Source: Pseudomonadota bacterium
Lineage (GTDB): Bacteria > Pseudomonadota > Gammaproteobacteria > Xanthomonadales > Xanthomonadaceae
Length of the DNA stretch: 9,005 nucleotides
NCBI GenBank assembly: GCA_023453655.1
Contig: JAEXTE010000006.1
Span: 1 to 9,005 of the forward strand
Direction of reading: 5' to 3'
The position numbers were made by a program, and so were the translations under genes. Below, in pieces: positions 1 through 5,910 of the stretch. The stretch's first letter is position 1. Each line of letters begins with the position of its first letter. Under the pieces are notes generated by a model. That model was not told the DNA's origin and made no database searches. It saw only the letters and a list, made by a program, of their open reading frames with translations.

Positions 1-30
1 GGCCTGGGCCTCGAGCGACTCAGCGGACAT
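1..30 (-). CDS. Probable FecR-like anti-sigma factor, N-terminal 10 codons only (cut by window edge)
   Basis: An ATG at 30-28 opens a minus-strand frame that reads MSAESLEAQA and runs off the left edge. It overlaps the last 11 bases of the sigma factor gene, a layout typical of translationally coupled sigma/anti-sigma pairs. FecR-family proteins often begin with a short stretch of this kind ahead of an N-terminal region that binds the sigma factor. The identity is inferred from position and the start only, since ten residues carry no diagnostic motif. It could be another downstream gene of the sigma operon. The purine-rich stretch just upstream (reading AGGGCGGCG on the coding strand) could serve as a ribosome binding site. 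Confidence 0.4.
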   Translation of the reverse strand, partial: MSAESLEAQA

Positions 31-619
31 CGCCGCCCTGGTCCGCCTGGCGCGGCGCGTCGGCGTCGCCCTCGGCGTCAGCTGCCAGTCCGGCGGGCGC
101 AGCCGCGTCCTCGCCGCCGTAGTAGTACAGGGCGATCAGCCGCATTCCCTTGGCGATGTGTTTTTCCACGGTCTTCTCGCTGATCCCGAGCCGCTGCGCG
201 ACTTCGCGCTGCGACAGGTGTTCGACCCGGCGCAGCCACACCACCTCGCGGCAGCGGTCGGGCAGCCGGTCGAATGCCCTTGCCAGCCGCGCCAGCCGCT
301 GCCGTCCGCCGCACCAGCGTTCGGGCGACACCTCATCCACCAGGACGGACGAGGGCTCGAAATCACCCATCGGCTCGATCGAGACCACCTTGCCGCGGCG
401 CACCCGGTCGGTGACCAGGTGGCGCGCCGTGGTGAACAGGAAGGCCTTGGGCTGGCGCGGCAGTTCGCGTGCCGCGGCCTCGTACACCCGTGCGTAGATC
501 TCCTGGCGCAGGTCGGCGATCTCGTCGCGGTGCGGCCAGCAGCGCGCAAGGTAATGCGACAGCGGCGCCTCGTGGACGAGGATCTCGCGTGCGAACCAGT
601 CGTCCAGCGGCGTGGGCAT
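20..619 (-). CDS. ECF-type RNA polymerase sigma factor, FecI-like
   Basis: This encodes a 199-residue sigma-70 family protein of the extracytoplasmic-function class, which directs RNA polymerase to a small set of promoters, usually in response to a cell-surface or envelope signal. Region 2 lies near residues 10-78 (DEIADLRQEIYARVYEAA, then FTTARHLVTDRVRR). Region 4, which binds the -35 element, lies near 104-163, with FDRLPDRCREVVWLRR followed by the helix-turn-helix LSQREVAQRLGISEKTVEKH. Regions 1 and 3 are absent, as expected for ECF factors. The ATG at 619 was chosen because the homologous part begins just after it. The frame stays open to 727, but those 36 extra residues look like translated intergenic DNA. 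Beyond region 4 there is a tail of about 30 residues rich in Ala, Asp and Gly, longer than most FecI proteins have. The overlapping downstream start suggests a FecR-like partner; the controlled receptor is not visible. Confidence 0.88.
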   Translation of the reverse strand: MPTPLDDWFAREILVHEAPLSHYLARCWPHRDEIADLRQEIYARVYEAAARELPRQPKAFLFTTARHLVTDRVRRGKVVSIEPMGDFEPSSVLVDEVSPERWCGGRQRLARLARAFDRLPDRCREVVWLRRVEHLSQREVAQRLGISEKTVEKHIAKGMRLIALYYYGGEDAAAPAGLAADAEGDADAPRQADQGGDVR

Positions 620-625
620 GGCCGC

Positions 626-631
626 ACGATA
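626..631 (-). promoter_or_regulatory. Possible -10 element for the sigma factor gene (leaderless start)
   Basis: Read on the minus strand, TATCGT at 631-626 matches four of six bases of the TATAAT consensus. It would place transcription initiation at or next to the A of the ATG at 619. No Shine-Dalgarno sequence precedes that ATG, so a leaderless mRNA is possible. No convincing -35 hexamer is seen. This is weak evidence from sequence alone. Confidence 0.22.
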
Positions 632-717
632 GCCGATCGCCGCACCCGCGCGCGTTTGCCCGCGGAGGGAAATCGCGCCAAGGTTCGTCTCCTTTGCAAG
701 GGGCCGGCATCGCGGCC

Positions 718-724
718 GAAGGAA
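718..724 (+). promoter_or_regulatory. Ribosome binding site of the cyanophycinase/isoaspartyl peptidase fusion gene
   Basis: GAAGGAA ends 7 bases before the ATG at 732 and fixes that start. The ATG is followed directly by a signal peptide, which agrees with it. Confidence 0.65.
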
Positions 725-731
725 CAAGCGG

Positions 732-2663
732 ATGACGACACCACGTGCGATCGGCGCGCTGCTGCTGGCGGCGCTCGGCCTGCTGGCGCTGCCGGCGGCG
801 GCTGCGGACTACCAACGCCACTTCGTCGGCGACCGCGCGCTGCCCACGCCCGGGCAGCCGGCCCCGGGCCTGCTGCTGATGGGCGGCGGCGACCGCAACG
901 TCGAGGCGCTGCGCTGGTTCCTGGACAAGGCCGGCAATGGCCACGTGGTGGTGCTGCGCGCTTCGCTCGGCGGCGAGATCGGCGTCGAGTTCCACGACGA
1001 GGTCGGCGGCGTGGCCTCGGTGGAGACTTTCGTGGTCGCCAACCGCGAGGCCTCCAGCGACCGCAGGCTGCTGGCGGCGCTGCGCAAGGCAGACGGGATC
1101 TTCATCGCCGGCGGAGACCAGTCCCGCTACATCCGCTACTGGAAGGGCACGCCGGTGGAACGCGCGCTGGAGGAACACGTGCGCGCCGGCAAGCCACTCG
1201 GCGGCACCAGCGCGGGGCTCGCCATCCTCGGTGAGTTCGTCTACGGCGCGATGGATGGCGGCAGCCAGACCAGCCCGCGCGCGCTCGCCGATCCGCTCGG
1301 CCCGGACAACACGATCGAGACCGGCTTCCTCGACCTGCCGCAGTTGCGCGGCGTGCTGACCGACACCCACTTCCGCGAGCGCAACCGGCTTGGCCGCCTG
1401 CTCGCCTTCGTCGCCAAGGCCGAGACGCTTTCCGGTGGGCGCCCCGTGCTGGGCCTGGGGGTGGACGAGGACGCGGCGCTGGCGGTCGAGGCCGACGGCC
1501 GCGCGCGCGTCTATGCGACCGCACCCGGCGCGGGCGCGACCGTGGTGCGCGGCGGGTTCGCGCAGGCGCAGCAGGAGGACTTGCCGATGCGGCTGGATCG
1601 CGTGGACGTGGTCGGCGTGGGCGTCGACTCGGTGCTGCATCTGCCTTCGGGCGATGTCGAGGCCCCGATGTGGACGCGCCGCCATGCGGTGCAGGGCGGC
1701 GTCCTGCTCGCCCAGGACGCGCCGCGCCTGGTGATCCACGGCGGCGCCGGCGTCGAGCCCGGCGACCTCACGCCGGAAGAGGAAGCCGCCGCCAGGGCCG
1801 CACTGGCAGCGGCGCTGCGCGCCGGCCATGCGGAACTGGTCGCCGGCAAGCCGGCACTCGACGCGGTGACCGCCGCGATCGTCGCGCTGGAGGACGCGCC
1901 GATGTTCAACGCCGGCCGTGGCGCGGTGTTCACCCACGACGGCAGGAACGAACTCGACACCTCGATCATGGACGGCGCCACCGGCCGCGCGGGCGCCGCC
2001 GCCGGCCTGCACCGGGTGCGCAATCCGATCACCCTGGCCCGCGCAATCATGGAGCGCTCGCGCCACGTGATGATGGTCGGCGAAGGTGCCGAACGCTTCG
2101 CTCGGGAGGAAGGCATCGCCCTGGTCGATCCTGCGTACTTCCGCACCGAGAAGCGCTGGCAGCAGCTGCAGAAGGCGCTGCGCGACGACAGCAAGCCGCA
2201 TGCGCTGCTGTCGGACGCCCCGGCCAAGGCCTATTTCGGCACCGTGGGCGCGGTGGCGCTGGACGCGCAGGGCCTGCTGGCCGCGGGCACCTCGACCGGC
2301 AGCATGACCAACAAGCGCTACGGCCGCGTCGGCGACGCGCCGATCATCGGCGCCGGCACCTGGGCCGACGACCGCTGCGCGGTGTCGGGCACCGGCTGGG
2401 GCGAGTTCTACATCCGCACGGCCGCCGCGCACGAGATCTGCGCGCGCGTGCGCCTGTCGGGCGACAGCATCGCCCGCGCCGGCGAGGCGGTGATCAACCG
2501 GCTGATCCCGGACGCCGGCGGCGACGGCGGCGCGATCGTGCTCGGCGCCGACGGCAGCGTCGCGTTCCCGTACAACACGCCGGGCATGTATCGCGGCTGG
2601 ATCGGCGCCGACGGCGTGCCGCACGTGGCGATCTGGCCGGACGAAAAGCTGCCGGAGCCGTGA
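732..2663 (+). CDS. Exported fusion of cyanophycinase-like peptidase (S51) and isoaspartyl peptidase/L-asparaginase
   Basis: This 643-residue protein starts with a signal peptide: Arg5, a hydrophobic core at about 7-20, and a likely cut after the PAAAA run near residue 25. Residues about 30-310 form a cyanophycinase/peptidase S51 domain with FIAGGDQ (124-130), nucleophile elbow GGTSAG with Ser160, DTHFRERNRLGRL with His213, and GLGVDEDAAL at 241-250. Residues about 331-643 form an Ntn-hydrolase isoaspartyl peptidase/type III asparaginase domain: LVIHGGAG, MFNAGRGAVF, LDTSIMDG, the self-cleavage site GTVGAVALD with Thr504 as new N-terminal nucleophile, STGSMTNKRYGRVGD, SGTGWGE, and YNTPGMYRG near the end. 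Cyanophycinases release beta-Asp-Arg from cyanophycin, and isoaspartyl dipeptidases split it into aspartate and arginine, so the fusion plausibly performs both steps outside the cytoplasm. This pathway role is inference; general isoaspartyl-peptide scavenging is the alternative. Both domains look complete. The gene is divergent from the sigma factor gene. Confidence 0.88.
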   Translation: MTTPRAIGALLLAALGLLALPAAAADYQRHFVGDRALPTPGQPAPGLLLMGGGDRNVEALRWFLDKAGNGHVVVLRASLGGEIGVEFHDEVGGVASVETFVVANREASSDRRLLAALRKADGIFIAGGDQSRYIRYWKGTPVERALEEHVRAGKPLGGTSAGLAILGEFVYGAMDGGSQTSPRALADPLGPDNTIETGFLDLPQLRGVLTDTHFRERNRLGRLLAFVAKAETLSGGRPVLGLGVDEDAALAVEADGRARVYATAPGAGATVVRGGFAQAQQEDLPMRLDRVDVVGVGVDSVLHLPSGDVEAPMWTRRHAVQGGVLLAQDAPRLVIHGGAGVEPGDLTPEEEAAARAALAAALRAGHAELVAGKPALDAVTAAIVALEDAPMFNAGRGAVFTHDGRNELDTSIMDGATGRAGAAAGLHRVRNPITLARAIMERSRHVMMVGEGAERFAREEGIALVDPAYFRTEKRWQQLQKALRDDSKPHALLSDAPAKAYFGTVGAVALDAQGLLAAGTSTGSMTNKRYGRVGDAPIIGAGTWADDRCAVSGTGWGEFYIRTAAAHEICARVRLSGDSIARAGEAVINRLIPDAGGDGGAIVLGADGSVAFPYNTPGMYRGWIGADGVPHVAIWPDEKLPEP

Positions 2664-2684
2664 GGACGGCGCCGCGGGACATCG

Positions 2685-2713
2685 TTGTACCGGATGGCGT
2701 AACGCGCTAACGT
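2685..2713 (+). promoter_or_regulatory. Possible weak promoter ahead of the lipoprotein/lipase cassette
   Basis: TTGTAC at 2685-2690 and TAACGT at 2708-2713 are separated by 17 bases, but each matches only three of six consensus bases. They lie in the 103-base gap after the fusion gene, upstream of the lipoprotein start. The gap holds no clear hairpin terminator, so read-through from the fusion gene is also possible. Confidence 0.2.
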
Positions 2714-2756
2714 CGCGGAAAGATCCCGTGGGGCGATCGCCTGCGGGGCACGACAC

Positions 2757-2762
2757 GGAGGT
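2757..2762 (+). promoter_or_regulatory. Ribosome binding site of the lipoprotein gene
   Basis: GGAGGT lies 4 bases before the ATG at 2767. It decides this start over the GTG at 2728, which has no such sequence in front of it, and over the internal ATG that gives MAHSYG. Confidence 0.65.
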
Positions 2763-2766
2763 CGAC

Positions 2767-3405
2767 ATGCAAGCGCAGGAAGGCGCGCGCCGCGCCGGGA
2801 TGGCGCATTCGTACGGAGCACTCGCGGCCATGCTGGCCGCCGTGCTGGTGACGGCGGGATGCCAAGGGATGGCCATGACGGAACGCACGACGGCGGCACG
2901 GAACCCCTCGCGACCCGACAACACCGTGGCCGACTGGCCGCTGAAGTTCGTACAGCACAACTTTGGTGGCTTCTGCTATTCCACCTACGGGTGCACGATC
3001 CAGTACGGGGGCTACAGCCGAACGGAGCCGGACGATCATCTGGCGATCTCATCGGAATCACTCGCAGGCAAGTACCCAGGCAACCTGAGGGCGGGTTACC
3101 TCGGCATACGCGGGTTCCCGGGGCCTGCGCGGGTGAGTTGGCGTTCGAAGGACGGGGTATCGCACGAGGCCACGATCGATATTGCCGCGATCTTCAAGGA
3201 CAGGCTGATCCTGCACAACGTACCGAGGGAAGAGATCCGCGAAGGCGTGTCGATCACCAATCCCGGCATCATCCTCGAAGTCAACGACCGCACCATCAAC
3301 GTCTACATGCGGGCGTTTATCCCGACCAAGGAACTGCAGGAGCCGGGCAACCGGCACAGCGGGCACCGCGACGAGCCAGTGCTGGCGTGGAGCAGGACCT
3401 ACTGA
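2767..3405 (+). CDS. Predicted lipoprotein, candidate immunity protein for the adjacent Tle1-like lipase
   Basis: This is a 212-residue protein. A short basic N-terminus (Arg8, Arg9) and a hydrophobic stretch at 17-31 end in the lipobox VTAGC, so Cys32 should be lipidated and the protein anchored on the periplasmic side of a membrane. The mature part has two nearby cysteines (Cys70 and Cys76, in FCYSTYGC) that could form a disulfide, then KYPGNLRAGYLGIRGFPGPARVSW, VSHEATIDIAAIF, NVPREEI and IILEVNDRTINVYMRAF. I recognise this overall pattern (PGNL, a VSW(R/T)SKDG-like strand, EVNDRT) as that of uncharacterised lipoproteins in Xanthomonadaceae and other proteobacteria found beside secretion-system lipases, but cannot name the Pfam family with certainty. 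The lipase gene starts 29 bases downstream, so they are probably cotranscribed. A role in blocking that lipase in the periplasm is inference from location and pairing. Sampled lines are 52-60% G+C, well below the neighbours. Confidence 0.72.
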   Translation: MQAQEGARRAGMAHSYGALAAMLAAVLVTAGCQGMAMTERTTAARNPSRPDNTVADWPLKFVQHNFGGFCYSTYGCTIQYGGYSRTEPDDHLAISSESLAGKYPGNLRAGYLGIRGFPGPARVSWRSKDGVSHEATIDIAAIFKDRLILHNVPREEIREGVSITNPGIILEVNDRTINVYMRAFIPTKELQEPGNRHSGHRDEPVLAWSRTY

Positions 3406-3423
3406 TCCGACCCTGAGCGACAT

Positions 3424-3429
3424 GGAGGT
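3424..3429 (+). promoter_or_regulatory. Ribosome binding site of the Tle1-like lipase gene
   Basis: GGAGGT ends 5 bases before the ATG at 3435. It lies in the 29-base gap after the lipoprotein gene, supporting independent but probably cotranscribed translation. Confidence 0.65.
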
Positions 3430-3434
3430 GCAGG

Positions 3435-4793
3435 ATGGGCGGAGAACGTCATCCCGACGGCGCAAGGACAATCCAGGCGACCGCCGTGGACCTTGCAACC
3501 TACGAGAATGCGCAGCGGCAGTTGGCGGAGTTCTCCGCTCCCGTCCTGCTCGATCGCAACTCAGGCGATGACCGCCTGTTCGTTGCGGCCTTTGATGGCA
3601 CCGCAAACAGCATGTATCGGGACTCTCCGGAGAACCATACCAATGTCGCGCGGATTTTCGAGCAGATCGAAACGCGGCACCGCGGCGGCGAAACCGAGAT
3701 CGGAGCGGGCTATGTCGAAGGCGTCGGCACCCAGGGTGGCCTCGCCGGAAGCTGGGATGCCGCGCGGGGGCACACCTACCGGGCCCGGCTGGAGGACATG
3801 TACCTGCAGTTCGCGTCCCAGGCACAGGGCTGGCTGCGGGAAAATCCCGAGGCCGACATCCGCCTGGCGTCGATCGGCTTCAGCCGCGGCGCCGAGCAGG
3901 CGGCAGGCTTCACCAGGATGGTCGAGGAACGGGGCATCCAGGATCCGGAAGGCGCGATCGTCACGCGCGGCCGCGACGGCCTGGTCGAAGCAGTCGAGTA
4001 CACCCGTCCCGCCCTACGGGAGGGCGGTACCGTGGTCCAGGCGGTGGGCATGTTCGATCCGGTGGGGACCGGGGAGCCGCGCAGCCACGACAGGCGCCTG
4101 GCGGGGTCGGTGGTGTCCAGTTTCCAGATCACCGCGCTGGACGAGCAACGCAACCTGTTCCAGGGCACCCGCGTGACCGACCCGGGCATGACCCCCGACG
4201 GCCGCTCCCTCAACGTGGCCGTCGCCGGCGCGCACAGCAACATCGGTGGCGGCTACGAGCTCGACGGCCTGTCCACGCGCAGCGGCAACCTGATGGTCGA
4301 TTACCTGAACGCGCTCGCCAGCGAGCCGTTCCTGGCCAAGCGCGAGGTCCAGCCAGACCCCGCGCGCGATGTCATCCATCGCTCCCAGGACCATCTGTTC
4401 TTCTATCGCACCAGCGTTTACGAGCGGCTGGGGGAGCGCGCCCATGTCGAGGAACTGGCGCCCCCGCCCCTGTGCCGCATGGATTGCCGCGATGCCGAGC
4501 CGCGCGACGAGGCGATGGCGGCCGGGCTGCAGTGGCAGCGCGTGCGGATCGGGCCGCTGCCGGACGAGCGCGCGGCTGCGATGTCCGCGGAACAGGCATC
4601 GGCGGTTGACCGCCTGCTCGCCGTGGCGCGGCAGGGGGATGGCGAGGCGATCCGCCGCATGTCGTTCGACTTCCTCGACGGCCCGGTCGGGCACGCGTGG
4701 CGGGCCGCCGGTGACGCGCGCCTGCACGAGCTGGATGCGGCCGGCCGCGACGCGGAGACCCGTTCGCCGGCAGACCTGGAGCTGTCCCGCTGA
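3435..4793 (+). CDS. DUF2235 / Tle1-like alpha/beta-hydrolase, putative secreted phospholipase effector
   Basis: This 452-residue protein has no signal peptide or membrane segment. The DUF2235 hallmarks are present in order: FVAAFDGTANS (50-59), HTNVARIFEQI, GAGYVEGVGTQ (90-100), the nucleophile elbow GFSRG (148-152) with Ser150, VGMFDPVG with Asp208, and AGAHSNIGGGY with His267. In Tle1-type type VI phospholipases the equivalent GxSxG serine, the Asp of the (W/F)DxVG strand and the His of the HSxxGGGY loop form the catalytic triad, so this enzyme should be active. Residues about 340-452 are a charged, Ala/Arg-rich tail I do not recognise. I see no clear XVIPCD-type type IV secretion signal and no PAAR or VgrG part. 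With the lipoprotein upstream it makes a plausible effector-immunity pair, but no secretion gene is in the window, so the export route is unknown. The 5' part has lower G+C than the 3' part. Confidence 0.82.
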   Translation: MGGERHPDGARTIQATAVDLATYENAQRQLAEFSAPVLLDRNSGDDRLFVAAFDGTANSMYRDSPENHTNVARIFEQIETRHRGGETEIGAGYVEGVGTQGGLAGSWDAARGHTYRARLEDMYLQFASQAQGWLRENPEADIRLASIGFSRGAEQAAGFTRMVEERGIQDPEGAIVTRGRDGLVEAVEYTRPALREGGTVVQAVGMFDPVGTGEPRSHDRRLAGSVVSSFQITALDEQRNLFQGTRVTDPGMTPDGRSLNVAVAGAHSNIGGGYELDGLSTRSGNLMVDYLNALASEPFLAKREVQPDPARDVIHRSQDHLFFYRTSVYERLGERAHVEELAPPPLCRMDCRDAEPRDEAMAAGLQWQRVRIGPLPDERAAAMSAEQASAVDRLLAVARQGDGEAIRRMSFDFLDGPVGHAWRAAGDARLHELDAAGRDAETRSPADLELSR

Positions 4794-4811
4794 CCCTGCG
4801 TGGCGGGACAG
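4782..4811 (+). terminator. Stem-loop spanning the lipase stop codon, possible terminator
   Basis: CTGTCCCGC (4782-4790) and GCGGGACAG (4803-4811) form a perfect 9-bp stem, which two G-U pairs can extend. The 12-base loop begins with the TGA stop. There is no T-tract after it, so factor-independent termination is doubtful. It sits in the short gap between convergent genes and could act there for one or both strands. Confidence 0.4.
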
Positions 4812-4847
4812 GCGGCGGTCGGCGCGCACGCACGAAGGATCGCGCGC

Positions 4848-5816
4848 TCACCGCTCCGAATGCCCGCTCTCGTAGTAGTCCCGGCGCAGGAACAGGTCGG
4901 GCTGGATCAGGTCCATGAACGCACGCGCCTGCGGCGACGGCAGGCGGCCCTTGCGCATCACCACGCCGTAGCTGCGCGCGGGGAAGAACCGCTCCAGCGG
5001 GCGCGTGACCAGGCGGCCGCGGTCGGCCTCGGTCAGGCAGATCGAGGACAGGATGCTGATGCCCATGCCCATCGCGACGTACTGCTTGATCACCTCCCAG
5101 CCGCCCACCTCCAGCGCCACGGTGTAGGGCACGCGGTTCTGCTGGAATACCAGGTCCACCAGGCGCCAGGTGATCTGGCGCTTGGGCGGCAGGATCAGGC
5201 CGTACTGGCCGATGTCGGCCAGGGTCAGGTCGGGCTTGTCGGCCAGCGGGTGTCCAGGCGGCATCACCAGCCGCTGCTCGAAGCGGTGCAGCGGCTCGTA
5301 CACCAGGTCGCCGGGCACGTCGTGCATCGATCCGACCACCAGGTCGACGGAGTCGCTGCGCAGCAGGTCCGTGCCGTCGGCGCTGACCGTGTTGTGCAGG
5401 CTCAGGCGCACGTCCGGGTGGTGCTGGCGGAAGCGCTCCACGATCCGCGGCAGCAGGTAGAGGATGGTCGAGCTGTTGGCGGCGATGTTGAGCTCCCCCG
5501 CATCCAGCCCGCGCAGGGCGTCGCGGAAGGCGGTGGGCAGGGTGTCGATGCCGTCCACCAGCGGTCGCGCCAGTTCGTACAGCGCCTCCCCCGCCCGGGT
5601 CGGCACCAGCCGGCGGCCGCTGCGCTCGAACAGCTTCTGCCCCAGTTCGCGCTCCAGCGCCTGCAGCTGGAGGGTGATCGCCGGCTGGCTGACGTACAGG
5701 GCCTCGGCCGCCCGCGACACGGATCCGAGCCGCGCGGTCTGGCAGAAGGCCCGCAGCGGCTTCAGACGGTCCGCCTTGTAGGCGAATCGAGGAGTCGAAT
5801 TGCCAGCGGAAGGCAT
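4848..5816 (-). CDS. LysR-type transcriptional regulator, probable regulator of aceBA
   Basis: This 322-residue protein has the standard LysR layout. A winged helix-turn-helix lies at about residues 17-76 (PLRAFCQTARLGSVSRAAEAL, YVSQPAITLQLQALE, LGQKLFER, RRLVPTRAG). A linker helix and a periplasmic-binding-like effector domain follow from about 105 (GELNIAANSSTILYLLP, VDLVVGSM, GHPLADKPDLTLADI, GMGISILSS). Such proteins bind upstream of a divergent target and respond to a small metabolite. Divergence from aceB with a 114-bp shared gap makes glyoxylate-shunt control the natural inference; the ligand cannot be told from sequence. About 16 residues precede the DNA-binding domain. The ATG at 5816 is supported by AAGG at 5827-5824, 7 bases upstream on the coding strand. 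Enteric bacteria use the unrelated IclR for this operon, so regulation here is of a different type. Confidence 0.9.
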   Translation of the reverse strand: MPSAGNSTPRFAYKADRLKPLRAFCQTARLGSVSRAAEALYVSQPAITLQLQALERELGQKLFERSGRRLVPTRAGEALYELARPLVDGIDTLPTAFRDALRGLDAGELNIAANSSTILYLLPRIVERFRQHHPDVRLSLHNTVSADGTDLLRSDSVDLVVGSMHDVPGDLVYEPLHRFEQRLVMPPGHPLADKPDLTLADIGQYGLILPPKRQITWRLVDLVFQQNRVPYTVALEVGGWEVIKQYVAMGMGISILSSICLTEADRGRLVTRPLERFFPARSYGVVMRKGRLPSPQARAFMDLIQPDLFLRRDYYESGHSER

Positions 5817-5845
5817 TGATTCGCCTTCGGTATTTGGAAAACTTA

Positions 5846-5884
5846 TGAGTTACATTGAAAAAACTCAGTTGTCAAATAATTGAG
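5846..5884. repeat. Three alternating TGAG half-sites, candidate LysR operator
   Basis: TGAGTT (5846-5851) and AACTCA (5862-5867) form an inverted repeat with a 10-base spacer. CTCAGTT (5864-5870) and AATTGAG (5878-5884) form a second, overlapping repeat with one mismatch. The TGAG/CTCA/TGAG cores are centred 18 and 17 bp apart. They overlap both candidate promoters, which fits a site for an autoregulating LysR protein. No classic symmetric T-N11-A box is evident. Confidence 0.45.
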
Positions 5885-5898
5885 CGGGGCGGAGGGTG

Positions 5899-5910
5899 GC
5901 GTTGCAACGC
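5899..5910. repeat. Perfect 12-bp palindrome in the aceB leader
   Basis: GCGTTGCAACGC is fully self-complementary and lies 20 bases before the aceB ATG, just downstream of the expected transcription start. It could be an operator for a dimeric repressor or a short hairpin in the leader. The sequence shows the symmetry only; function is inference. Confidence 0.4.

Noticed and set aside
689..695. AAAGGAG on the minus strand, a strong Shine-Dalgarno match
   Set aside because: No start codon in the sigma frame follows at a usable distance. The nearby TTG is in a different frame that gives a motif-free product.
620..727. Upstream extension of the sigma factor to an ATG at 727
   Set aside because: It would add 36 residues without family similarity and run almost to the start of the divergent gene. 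The part after the ATG at 619 matches ECF factors.
158..1234. Plus-strand frame of 358 codons across the sigma factor and into the fusion gene
   Set aside because: It crosses two confidently called genes on both strands, has an Arg/Ala/Gly-biased composition and no recognisable domain.
2728..2766. GTG start at 2728 for the lipoprotein
   Set aside because: It adds 13 residues that push the signal peptide inward and lacks a ribosome site. The ATG at 2767 has GGAGGT at the right distance.
363..2960. Very long minus-strand open frame (865 codons) opposite the cyanophycinase fusion gene
   Set aside because: The product is a low-complexity Ala/Arg/His/Gln-rich string with no domain pattern. It is the antisense shadow of a GC-rich gene whose plus-strand frame has clear catalytic motifs.
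4800..5819. Plus-strand open frame of 339 codons opposite lysR
   Set aside because: The translation is rich in Gln, His, Val and Arg without motifs, and the minus-strand LysR protein fully explains the region.
5831..5878. TATTTG (5831-5836) and CAAATA (5873-5878) inverted repeat
   Set aside because: Only six bases long, separated by 36 bases in AT-rich DNA; expected by chance and weaker than the TGAG array.
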